The notes under the pieces: generated by a model | Seen by the model: the letters and a program-made list of their open reading frames with translations, nothing else | The model's database searches: none | Told to the model about the DNA's origin: nothing | From: CAZYMF01 sp964648215 | GTDB lineage: Bacteria; Desulfobacterota; Binatia; HRBIN30; JACQVA1 | NCBI GenBank assembly: GCA_964648215.1 | Contig: CAZYMF010000118.1 | Coordinates: forward strand, 1 to 14,942 | Direction: 5' to 3' | DNA length: 14,942 bases | Translations under genes and position numbers: made by a program | Part shown: positions 7,204-13,205 of the stretch, in pieces | How positions within the stretch are numbered: position 1 is the stretch's first letter | Layout of the letters: each line of letters begins with the position of its first letter

Positions 7204-8159
7204 GCCCGGGTGCTCCGCGCCAGGGCGAGCAGGGTCGACTCCATGTCCACCGCCGCCGGCTCCACCAACCGCACGCCGGCGCCGGGCAGCGCGCGCAGGT
7301 CGTCCGACACCCCGGCGACGCCGGGCGAGTGGTGCCGCCGCACCTCGATGCGCGCGAAGGGGCCGGTGGCGCGCGCGCCGGCGACGTAGGCCAGCTCGCG
7401 CGCCAGCCGGGCGATCAGACGCGGGTCGTCGCCCCAGGCGCGATAGAGATCGAGGGGGACGGTGGCACGCAGCTCCGCGGGAGTGCCGCTGGCCACCACC
7501 CGCCCGCCGTCGAGGTAGACCAGACGGTCACAGGCCGCCGCCTCGTCGAGGTAGCTGGTGCTGAGCAGCACCAGCGAGCTCGCGCGCTCGTGCTCGAGCA
7601 TGGACCAGATCTCGGCGCGGGCCATGACGTCGACCCCGGCCGTGGGCTCGTCGAGCAGCAGCAGCGGCGGTCGCAGCAGCAGGGCGTTGGCCACCGCCAG
7701 CTTCTGCTTCATGCCGCCGGAGAGCGCCCCCGAGGCCCGGTCGGCGAACGGCTGCAGCCCCGTGCGCTGCAGCAGCTCGGCGGCGCGCTCGGTGAGCTGC
7801 GCCGCCGGCAGGCGGTGCAGCCGGGCGGTGAAGCGCAGGTTCTCGATCACCGACAGGTCGCGGTGCAGGCTGAAGCTCTGCGGCACGTAGCCCACCTGCG
7901 CCTTGAGGGGGGTGACGTCGCCGCGCAGGTCGTACCCGAGCACCCGTGCCTGGCTCGCCTCGATCTCGAGCAGCCCGGCGAGGGCGCGCAGCAGCGTCGT
8001 CTTGCCGGCGCCGTCGGGACCGACGACGCCGACGATCTGCCCCGCTTCCAGGGTCAGGTCGACCCCGGCGAGCGCCAGGCGCCGGCCGTAGCGCTTGACC
8101 AGACCGCGCAGGCGGATCGGGGCGTCGGGTGCGTCGGGCACGAGATTCGTACTCGTCAT
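7200..8159 (-). CDS. ABC transporter ATPase, equivalent to the N-terminal half of YbhF (NBD1)
   Basis: This 319-aa protein has Walker A GPDGAGKT at 47-54, Q-loop YVPQS (Gln94), a canonical signature LSGGMKQK at 146-153, Walker B LLLLDEP at 166-172 with Glu171, and D-loop AGVD. The switch histidine is replaced: the H-loop reads STSYLDEA, with Ser202 aligned to His195 of ATPase 2. The N-terminal domain of E. coli YbhF has the same STSYLDEA (family knowledge), which identifies the half. The ATG at 8157-8159 was chosen because no other start precedes the domain closely, but no Shine-Dalgarno sequence is evident. It lies 58 bases after the adaptor gene, the widest gap in the unit. A regulatory C-terminal region of ~100 residues follows the core. 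Its TGA overlaps the ATG of ATPase 2. Confidence 0.88.
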   Translation of the reverse strand: MTSTNLVPDAPDAPIRLRGLVKRYGRRLALAGVDLTLEAGQIVGVVGPDGAGKTTLLRALAGLLEIEASQARVLGYDLRGDVTPLKAQVGYVPQSFSLHRDLSVIENLRFTARLHRLPAAQLTERAAELLQRTGLQPFADRASGALSGGMKQKLAVANALLLRPPLLLLDEPTAGVDVMARAEIWSMLEHERASSLVLLSTSYLDEAAACDRLVYLDGGRVVASGTPAELRATVPLDLYRAWGDDPRLIARLARELAYVAGARATGPFARIEVRRHHSPGVAGVSDDLRALPGAGVRLVEPAAVDMESTLLALARSTRA

Positions 8160-8217
8160 GGGCGAGTGGTCGTCAGGGTTCGATCGTCGAGGATGCGGGT
8201 GAGTCGTCGCCCGCGTC

Positions 8218-9225
8218 TCACGATCCCACGTACACGTTCCCTTCCGTGCCCGGCTGAAAGCTCTCCACCTCCTCGAGAATGCGGACCTTGACGCGGTAGA
8301 CCTGACCCATGCGATCGCTGCGGGTCTCGATCTTCTCCGGCGTGAAGTTGGCCTGATCGGCGAGGAAGCTGACCTCGCCGGGAACGCGGTGGCCGGGGCG
8401 GCTGTCGAGCTCGATGGCGACGCGCTGGCCGAGATGCAGGCGGCCCACCTCGGCCACCGGCACGTAGAGCTGGACGTACTTGTCCCGGGGATCGAGGACG
8501 GCAAGGATGGCCGCGCCCGGCTGCGCCAGCTCGCCGGGCCAGATGTACTGGGTCTGGACGACGGTGGCCGCGGCGGGAGAGCGGATGGTGTACTTCGACT
8601 TGGTCACCAGCAGCTCGTCGAGCTGGGCCTGGGTCAGGTCGCGCTTCTGGCGCAGGGAGGCGAGCTGGTGGCGGGCGACGCTGATCTCGCGCTCCTGCGC
8701 CTGGGTGCGCGCCAGCAGGTCGCGGGCGCGGTCCACGGAGCTGCGGCTCTGGTCGCGTCGGGCGCGGGTATTGTCGAGGATCTGGGCCGTGCTGGCGCCG
8801 CTGTCCGCCAGACCCCGCTCGCGCGCGAAGGTGCGCCGCGCCAGCTCGGCGCCGGCGCGCGCGTGGTCGAGGCTGGCCTGCTGCGCGGCGAGCTCGCGCT
8901 TCCACGTGCTCTCGACCAGCGCGACGCGCTCGCTCTGGGTCTGGATCTCGGCATCGTCCATCGCCAGCTCGGCCTGCTTCGATTTGATGCGGGCGTCGAT
9001 GTCGCGATCGTCGAGGGCGGCGACGATCGCGTTGGCCGGGACCGCGTCGCCTTCGCCGAAGCGCACCGCGAGCACGCGCCCGGTGACCTCGCTGCGCAGG
9101 ATGCGCTCCTCGCCCTCGACGAAGCCGGTGTAGTAGCGGGGCTGGTGGCGGTGACGCAGGTAGAGCACGGCGGCCGCGGCCACGGCCGCGACGACCACCA
9201 GGATCGGGATCAGCTTGCGCGCCAT
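8218..9225 (-). CDS. ybhG: Periplasmic adaptor (membrane fusion protein), HlyD/YbhG-like
   Basis: This 335-aa protein has an uncleaved N-terminal membrane anchor (~5-23), a biotinyl/lipoyl-like half (~45-72, with GRVLAVRFGEGDAV), a long alpha-helical hairpin (~75-208) rich in Gln, Arg and Ala, the second lipoyl half (~210-245, YTIRSPAAATV) and a beta-barrel region. The C-terminal stretch with NFTPEKIETRSDRMGQVYRVKV is characteristic of YbhG/YhiI-type adaptors. It should bridge the inner-membrane ABC pore and the outer-membrane channel encoded just upstream. The ATG at 9223-9225 lies 4 bases after the channel gene's TAG. Confidence 0.87.
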   Translation of the reverse strand: MARKLIPILVVVAAVAAAAVLYLRHRHQPRYYTGFVEGEERILRSEVTGRVLAVRFGEGDAVPANAIVAALDDRDIDARIKSKQAELAMDDAEIQTQSERVALVESTWKRELAAQQASLDHARAGAELARRTFARERGLADSGASTAQILDNTRARRDQSRSSVDRARDLLARTQAQEREISVARHQLASLRQKRDLTQAQLDELLVTKSKYTIRSPAAATVVQTQYIWPGELAQPGAAILAVLDPRDKYVQLYVPVAEVGRLHLGQRVAIELDSRPGHRVPGEVSFLADQANFTPEKIETRSDRMGQVYRVKVRILEEVESFQPGTEGNVYVGS

Positions 9226-9229
9226 GGTG

Positions 9230-10756
9230 CTACCTCGGCTCGGGGGTGGGAGCGGCGTCGCCGGACGTCGCTCCCGCCTGGTCGTCGAGAGACATCCCCA
9301 TCAGCTCCTGCAGCTCGGCGCGGCGCGTGTGCGCCTGATAGAGAGCCGTGGCCAGCCCCGCCCGCTGCGCCGACAGCAACGCCTGGGCGTCGAGGACGTC
9401 GTCGCTGGTGGCGCGCCCGACCTCGAACTGCTGTTGGCGGATGCGCAGGTTCTCCTCGGCCTGGGCGACGGCCGCCTCGGCCGTGCTCAGCGCGGTCAAT
9501 CGCTCCTCCGCCGATTCCTGGGTGCTGCGCACCGCCGTCTCCAGCGTGCGCAGCTCGGCCTCGATCGCCGTCTCGTTCTGCTGTGCCTTGATCCGCGCCG
9601 CGGCGATCTGCGCGGCGCGGCGGGTGTCGGTGCCGAGATCCCAGGTGAAGCCGACGAAGCCGGAGGCGATGTCCTGCGGCTGGACCAGGCTGGAGCTGGA
9701 GTAGTCGATGGCGCCGCCGCCGGAGAAGCGCGGCAGCCAGCCGCGTTCGAGCGACTTCATCGTCGCCTGCAGCCGTTGCTGCTCCTCGAGCAGCGCGGCC
9801 AGCACCGGGTTGTGGCGATAGGAAAGCCGCAGCGCCTCCCGCGGGCTGGGCACCTCGGGGTGCGAGCGCACGTCGACCACCTGCGTCGGGGCGTTGACGG
9901 GCAGACCGACGGCGTCGTTGAGGGCGCGGCGCGCCCGCTTGATGGCCAGCTCGCGCCGCAGCAGCAGCTGCTCGGCGTCGCGCAGCGCCACCTGTACGAC
10001 GAGCAGCTCGTTCTTGGTCAACCGGCCGGCGTCGAACTTGGCCTGGGCGCTGAAGAGCTGCTGGCGGTCGAGGGCGACGGTCTGCTCGGTGACCTCGCGC
10101 AGCCGCTGCGTCTCGAGCAGAGCGAAGTAGGAGCGGACCACGGCGAGCTGCTGCTGCAGCGTGGTCGCCCACAGCCGTGCCTGCTCGCCGCGATAGCCGG
10201 CCTGCGCGGCGGCCAGGGCCTGGCGAATCTCCCCGCTCAGATCGAAGGGCAACGTCACCGTGCCGTTGAGCACCCCGGCCTCGGCGTCGCGGACCTTGAC
10301 GGCGGGCACGGTGCCGCCGAACTGGGCGAGCACATCCGGCGGCAGATTGATCGCCGTCTCTTGGGGGTCCGAGTACCAGGTGTAGCGACCTCCGGCGGTG
10401 GTGGCGGGCAGGAGACGACCGCGGGTGTCGAAGACCTGCTCGCGGGTGGCGGCGAGCTGCTGCTCGGCCGCGCGAATCGGCCGGTTGCCGTGGGCGGCGA
10501 GGGCGAGCGCGGCTTGCAGATCGATTGGAGCGGCGCCGGCCGGCGGCGTGCTCGGGGCCGGTGTCGGCGTCGCCTGGGCGAAGTCGACGCCGGCGGCGGC
10601 GGAGAGCCGCGCCAGCTCCTGCGAACGGCGCTGCGGGCTCCAGCCGCCGTCGCCTTCGGGACGCGTCAGGCTGGCCACCGTGCCGCAGGCGGTGAGCAGC
10701 GCGCCGCCGAGCAGGAGCAGGAGGGGGGCGATCAGACGTTTGCTGTCAGCTGGCAT
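9230..10756 (-). CDS. Outer-membrane efflux channel lipoprotein (TolC/OprM/NodT type)
   Basis: This 508-aa protein starts with a lipoprotein signal peptide: hydrophobic stretch ~9-20 and lipobox LTAC with Cys24 as the predicted lipidated residue. A short linker with a Thr-Pro-Ala run (~62-75) precedes two repeated helical-hairpin halves, each with long Gln/Ala/Arg-rich coiled coils and short beta segments, as in TolC-family trimers. The AEENLRIRQQQFEVGRATSDDVLDAQ segment near the end is the typical outer-membrane efflux protein signature. AGAGGAA lies 5 bases upstream of the ATG. The start overlaps the repressor gene's end by 11 bases. E. coli ybhGFSR has no such gene, so this operon supplies its own exit duct. 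Confidence 0.9.
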   Translation of the reverse strand: MPADSKRLIAPLLLLLGGALLTACGTVASLTRPEGDGGWSPQRRSQELARLSAAAGVDFAQATPTPAPSTPPAGAAPIDLQAALALAAHGNRPIRAAEQQLAATREQVFDTRGRLLPATTAGGRYTWYSDPQETAINLPPDVLAQFGGTVPAVKVRDAEAGVLNGTVTLPFDLSGEIRQALAAAQAGYRGEQARLWATTLQQQLAVVRSYFALLETQRLREVTEQTVALDRQQLFSAQAKFDAGRLTKNELLVVQVALRDAEQLLLRRELAIKRARRALNDAVGLPVNAPTQVVDVRSHPEVPSPREALRLSYRHNPVLAALLEEQQRLQATMKSLERGWLPRFSGGGAIDYSSSSLVQPQDIASGFVGFTWDLGTDTRRAAQIAAARIKAQQNETAIEAELRTLETAVRSTQESAEERLTALSTAEAAVAQAEENLRIRQQQFEVGRATSDDVLDAQALLSAQRAGLATALYQAHTRRAELQELMGMSLDDQAGATSGDAAPTPEPR

Positions 10757-11420
10757 GCGAGTTCCTCTGATTGTCGCGGGTCAGACGCTCCAGGCCGCCG
10801 AGGGTGAACCGGGTGACGTGCTCGGCGAGCTTGCGGCCGAGGCCGCGGGGGTACTCCTCGATCCCCCACAGCTGCAGCGTCGTCGGGCGGCTGAAGCGAT
10901 AGAAGATGACCTGGCCCATGATGCTGAAGGCGCAGCGCTCCACCTCCTTGGCGGAGAGCTGCGGCGCCAGGCGGCGGATGATCTCCTTCATCTCCTCGAG
11001 CATCGGCGAGATGAACTCGTGCACGATCACCGGCAGCGCCTCGCTCGGATCGGTCATCTCGCGCTGCATCAGCGTGCCGTGGAGCCCGGCGGGCGGACCG
11101 ATGAGGAGATCGAACATCACCTCGCAGCGCGTGCGCAGCAGCTCGGCGAGTTGGCGACGCGACAACCGGGCCAGTCCGCCGGGGGGATGACTGGCGCCGT
11201 GGCGGTCGAGGCGGGCGCGGATCTCGGCGAACTGGGCGCGCAGCACCTCGAGGTAGAGCTCCTTCTTGGAGCCGTAGTGGTAGTTGCCGGCGGCGAGGTT
11301 GACGCCCGCGCGCTCGGCGATGTCGCGCGCCTTGGTGCCGTGAAAGCCGCGCTCGGCGAACAGATCGCTGGCGGCGGCCAGCAGGCGGGCCTTGGTGTCC
11401 TGCGCGCTTCGCGTTGACAT
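10746..11420 (-). CDS. cecR: TetR-family transcriptional repressor, CecR (YbiH)-like
   Basis: This 224-aa protein has an N-terminal helix-turn-helix at ~10-55 (TKARLLAAASDLFAERGF, TKARDIAERAGV, GNYHYGSKKELY). The C-terminal ligand domain has the LMQREMTDPSEALPVIVHEFISPML pattern typical of the CecR/DUF1956 group. It heads the exporter unit, as cecR heads ybhGFSR in E. coli, where the repressor controls the operon in response to toxic compounds. The ATG at 11418-11420 was chosen over a TTG at 11456, because the added residues would overlie the promoter and operator. No Shine-Dalgarno sequence precedes the ATG; the predicted transcript begins at or next to it. It overlaps the channel gene by 11 bases. 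Negative autoregulation is inferred. Confidence 0.88.
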   Translation of the reverse strand: MSTRSAQDTKARLLAAASDLFAERGFHGTKARDIAERAGVNLAAGNYHYGSKKELYLEVLRAQFAEIRARLDRHGASHPPGGLARLSRRQLAELLRTRCEVMFDLLIGPPAGLHGTLMQREMTDPSEALPVIVHEFISPMLEEMKEIIRRLAPQLSAKEVERCAFSIMGQVIFYRFSRPTTLQLWGIEEYPRGLGRKLAEHVTRFTLGGLERLTRDNQRNSHAS

Positions 11421-11427
11421 GAACGGC

Positions 11428-11456
11428 AGTTTGAAACAGATGTTTGATACAGTCAA
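11428..11456 (-). promoter_or_regulatory. Promoter and dyad operator of the repressor/exporter operon
   Basis: On the minus strand TTGACT (11456-11451) is followed, after exactly 17 bases, by CAAACT (11433-11428), then 7 bases, then ATG. The spacer and the -10 are covered by a dyad centred between 11439 and 11440: AAACA (11434-11438) faces TGTTT (11441-11445), and 8 of 11 base pairs are symmetric over 11429-11450. A TetR dimer bound here would block RNA polymerase. The -10 is a poor match; the -35 is good. Confidence 0.55.
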
Positions 11457-11469
11457 GGAGGACGGACGA

Positions 11470-11485
11470 CTGAATCACTGAATCA
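11470..11485. repeat. Tandem octamer, two perfect copies
   Basis: CTGAATCA occurs twice head to tail (11470-11477, 11478-11485) in the space between the phosphorylase stop and the repressor promoter. It is short and could be chance, but it lies next to the degenerate heptamer array at 11507-11548. Confidence 0.5.
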
Positions 11486-11506
11486 TTGACGATTGCCGGA
11501 TGGCTC

Positions 11507-11548
11507 TGTCCGCTTTCAGCTTTTCGCTTTGAACTTTTCGCTCTGTTC
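11507..11548. repeat. Degenerate heptanucleotide array, six units
   Basis: Read on the plus strand, six consecutive 7-base units end in C: TGTCCGC, TTTCAGC, TTTTCGC, TTTGAAC, TTTTCGC, TCTGTTC. The complementary strand is purine-rich with AAA in most units. The array covers the stop codon of the phosphorylase gene and supplies its last ten or so codons. A second array of the same type lies at 14843-14877. Confidence 0.55.
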
Positions 11549-12283
11549 TTCGGCGAGAAACGCGGCGAAGAAGCGTTCCAGGCTCTCGCGGGCGGCGGCC
11601 ATCATGCGCTGCAGGGCGAGCAGCTCCGCGACTTTGCCGGGATGGGCGGCCAGATGGCGGGCGAGGGCGAGCGGGCGCACGGCGCCGGTGGCCGGATCGA
11701 CGAACGGGGCGGCGGCGTCGAGCTCGGTGTCGGCGCGATCGAGGATGGCGCGCACGGAGGCGAAGGGGATGCCGGCTCGTTCCGCCGCCGCGGCGATCGC
11801 CGCCCCCTCCATCTCGACGGCGATGGCGTCGGCGTCGGTGGCGGCCTGTTGTTTGGCGGCGGCCGAGGGGAGGACCGCGGTGGCGGAGAGGACCCGGCCG
11901 AGCGCCCAGCGCACGCCGGCGCGCGCGGCGCTGCGCTGCGCGTGGGCACTGGCGGCGGGATCGGCGGGGAAAGGGTCGGTCGCGGCGCCGGCGACGATCT
12001 CGCTGGCGATGGCCAGATCGCCGGGCTCGAGCTCGGGGGCCAGGGCGCCGGCGCAGCCGGTGGAGAGGAAGAGATCGAACGGGCCGCTCGCGGCGATTCG
12101 CGCTGCTGCCGCGGCGGCGCGCGCCTGACCCATGCCGGTCTGGATCACCCACACCTCGCCGCGAGCCGTCGCGCCCCGCCACACCGCGACGTCACCGAGG
12201 CGCTCGCGCCGGGCCTGCCGCAATCGTCGCAGCGGCGGCCGGCACTCCCAGCGCAGAGCGCCGAAGATGGCGATGCGTTCCAT
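11516..12283 (-). CDS. Nucleoside phosphorylase / nucleosidase family protein (PNP_UDP_1), possibly hopanoid-associated
   Basis: This 255-aa protein has the COG0775 fold: an N-terminal strand IAIFGALRWE, a TGMG turn (49-52), a glycine loop STGCAGAL (74-81), the substrate-binding VEMEGAA (156-162) and a catalytic acid region LDRADTE with Asp185, where the family usually has an S-D-x-A-D motif. This group includes MTA/SAH nucleosidases, futalosine hydrolase and the hopanoid-associated phosphorylase HpnG. The opening GALRWE and the Ala-rich divergent core fit the last type, but no hopanoid gene is in the window to support it. The final ~11 residues (EEQSEKFKAKS) are encoded by a heptamer repeat array and are probably not part of the fold. 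The ATG at 12281-12283 has no Shine-Dalgarno sequence and lies 8 bases after a -10-like TAGGAT, so the mRNA may be leaderless. Confidence 0.75.
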   Translation of the reverse strand: MERIAIFGALRWECRPPLRRLRQARRERLGDVAVWRGATARGEVWVIQTGMGQARAAAAAARIAASGPFDLFLSTGCAGALAPELEPGDLAIASEIVAGAATDPFPADPAASAHAQRSAARAGVRWALGRVLSATAVLPSAAAKQQAATDADAIAVEMEGAAIAAAAERAGIPFASVRAILDRADTELDAAAPFVDPATGAVRPLALARHLAAHPGKVAELLALQRMMAAARESLERFFAAFLAEEQSEKFKAKS

Positions 12284-12291
12284 GCCGCGGC

Positions 12292-12320
12292 ATCCTAGTG
12301 AGGCGCCCGCGCCTCGGCAA
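12292..12320 (-). promoter_or_regulatory. Promoter of the phosphorylase gene with a perfect dyad in its spacer
   Basis: On the minus strand TTGCCG (12320-12315), 17 bases, TAGGAT (12297-12292), 8 bases, ATG. The spacer is almost wholly an inverted repeat, GAGGCGC-CC-GCGCCTC (12300-12315), with 7-bp perfect arms separated by 2 bases, placed as a repressor operator would be. No regulator gene adjoins it except the TetR gene downstream, whose own dyad (AAACA/TGTTT) differs. Confidence 0.45.
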
Positions 12321-12360
12321 CGCGTGCCGCGATCGTCGACTCGCAGCGGCCGGAGGCACC

Positions 12361-12389
12361 TTGCGCGGGCAATCGCCCCGTGTTATCCG
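12361..12389 (+). promoter_or_regulatory. Candidate promoter of the tRNA gene
   Basis: TTGCGC (12361-12366), 17 bases, TATCCG (12384-12389), with the tRNA starting 23 bases later. The -10 is weak, but the -35 is identical to that of the membrane protein gene. Confidence 0.3.
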
Positions 12390-12412
12390 AACACTTCCCG
12401 TCGGCCGGGTAC

Positions 12413-12486
12413 GCGCCCTTAGCTCAGTTGGATAGAGCGTCTGACTACGAATCAGAAGGTCGGCTGTTCGAGCCAGCCAGGGCGCG
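12413..12486 (+). tRNA. tRNA-Arg (anticodon ACG)
   Basis: All arms fold. The acceptor GCGCCCT (12413-12419) pairs with AGGGCGC (12479-12485). The D stem is GCTC/GAGC. The anticodon stem TCTGA/TCAGA holds the loop CTACGAA with anticodon ACG at 12447-12449. There is a 5-base variable loop, and the T stem GGCTG/CAGCC has loop TTCGAGC. The discriminator is G12486 and CCA is not encoded. ACG is expected to be deaminated to ICG and to read CGU, CGC and CGA. This is the only RNA gene seen in the window. Confidence 0.95.
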
Positions 12487-12527
12487 CTTTCCCTTCCTCA
12501 AGCGCGTCCAAGAGCCGCAGACTAGCC

Positions 12528-12556
12528 TTGACTCATTGTGGCCGTCCGGCGACTAT
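12528..12556 (+). promoter_or_regulatory. Candidate promoter upstream of the first small membrane protein gene
   Basis: TTGACT (12528-12533), 17 bases, GACTAT (12551-12556). The -35 is strong and the -10 poor. It lies about 40 bases after the tRNA and would give a leader of about 125 bases. Confidence 0.35.
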
Positions 12557-12632
12557 GGACGGCAAGACCGCCGGACGAGGTTCGAAACCCCCGGGCTAGG
12601 CCGGGGCGAAGGGCCGTGAGCCATGCGGGCTC
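12541..12632 (+). promoter_or_regulatory. Hairpin-rich leader with two mutually exclusive stems
   Basis: GCCGTCC (12541-12547) pairs with GGACGGC (12557-12563). The overlapping GTCCGGCG (12544-12551) pairs instead with CGCCGGAC (12569-12576). Only one of the two stems can form. Further hairpins follow: GGTT/AACC (12579-12589), CCCCGG/CCGGGG (12589-12606) and GAGCC/GGCTC (12618-12632). No known riboswitch class is recognised. In such GC-rich DNA some pairing is expected by chance. Confidence 0.3.
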
Positions 12633-12688
12633 GGTGGACGCGCAGGCAGCGAAGGGGCGTCGCCGGATCTCCGAGGAGGGTGACAGGG

Positions 12689-12985
12689 ATGAGCCGAAAA
12701 ACCGTCGTGGTGCTGGCACTGCTGGTGGCATTCGCTGTCGGCGTCCTCGCGCCGCGCCCCGCGCGCGCCTTGAACACGGAGGACACCGCGATCCTCGCCA
12801 GCTCGCTGGCCGTGGGGTACGTCCTGTTCGTCGTCGGCGCCACGCTCCTCGTCTACGGCAACAAGCCGCACATGATGCTGCCGGCGCGAGAGCCGCTGCC
12901 GCGCAAGCCCGCAACCCACCCGCGGGTCAAATGGGCCTGGCATTGCCGGCAGCCCGACGGCAACCTCGCCCTGGCGTGCTGGTAG
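12689..12985 (+). CDS. Small membrane protein, copy 1 of a tandem paralog pair (unknown family)
   Basis: 98 aa. Residues 1-27 form a signal-like segment (SRK, a hydrophobic core, then an A-R-A cleavage-type motif at 25-27). A second hydrophobic segment is at ~33-56. A 42-residue, mostly basic tail follows. Blocks shared with the second copy are VYGxKPHMMLP at 55-65 (His61, Met62, Met63) and CxQxDGNLxLxCW at 86-98, which ends the protein with Cys-Trp. By the positive-inside rule the tail should be cytoplasmic, whether or not the signal segment is cut. The ATG at 12689-12691 follows GAGGAGGG with 8 bases between, and aligns exactly with the start of the paralog. No known family is recognised. 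His and two Cys in the tail could bind a metal or form a disulfide; this is speculation. Confidence 0.75.
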   Translation: MSRKTVVVLALLVAFAVGVLAPRPARALNTEDTAILASSLAVGYVLFVVGATLLVYGNKPHMMLPAREPLPRKPATHPRVKWAWHCRQPDGNLALACW

Positions 12986-13047
12986 TTGCGCGCCCTCGCA
13001 ATCGTCGCGAGAATCGCCTATGGCAGCGGATCGCGGTGGGGCGCCGG

Positions 13048-13179
13048 CCGGAGAGTGACCCGCNNNNNNNNNNNNNNNNNNNNNNNNNNNNNNNNNNNNN
13101 NNNNNNNNNNNNNNNNNNNNNNNNNNNNNNNNNNNNNNNNNNNNNNNNNNNNNNNNNNNNNNNCCGGAGAGTGACCCGC
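13048..13179. other. Assembly gap of exactly 100 N (13064-13163) between identical 16-mers
   Basis: CCGGAGAGTGACCCGC is present at 13048-13063, ending at the gap, and again at 13164-13179, starting right after it. A match of 16 bases at both edges cannot be chance. Either two contig ends overlap and the gap is artificial, or a tandem repeat (perhaps another copy of the small gene) was collapsed. On the left the 78 bases after the first small gene's stop hold only a weak stem (12995-13011). Confidence 0.95.
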
Positions 13180-13205
13180 AAGGTTGAGCGGAGAGGAGCT
13201 GATTC

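Noticed and set aside
9215..10807. 530-codon plus-strand frame opposite the outer-membrane channel gene
   Set aside because: An antisense shadow: the minus strand has a lipobox, TolC-family motifs and operon context, while this frame has no recognisable domain. The similar plus-strand frames at 4275-5183, 5285-6355, 6334-7389 and 7329-8291 were rejected for the same reason.
11418..11456. TTG at 11456 as the start of the repressor
   Set aside because: It would place the -35 box and the dyad inside the coding region, and TetR proteins of this group begin close to the helix-turn-helix, as the ATG at 11420 does.
11507..11548. CRISPR or phage-type repeat
   Set aside because: The units are contiguous degenerate heptamers with no spacers, and no cas genes are present.
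12577..12592. T-arm-like GGTTCGAAACC as a second, broken tRNA
   Set aside because: No acceptor, D or anticodon arm can be paired around it; it is only a short stem.
12541..12640. c-di-GMP (GEMM) type riboswitch suggested by a GGCAA and nearby paired arms
   Set aside because: The conserved GACGCAAAGCC segment and the receptor layout are missing, so no known class is claimed.
12623..12688. In-frame ATG at 12623 for the first small protein
   Set aside because: It has no Shine-Dalgarno sequence and would add an Arg-rich stretch. The ATG at 12689 has a strong one and aligns with the paralog's start.
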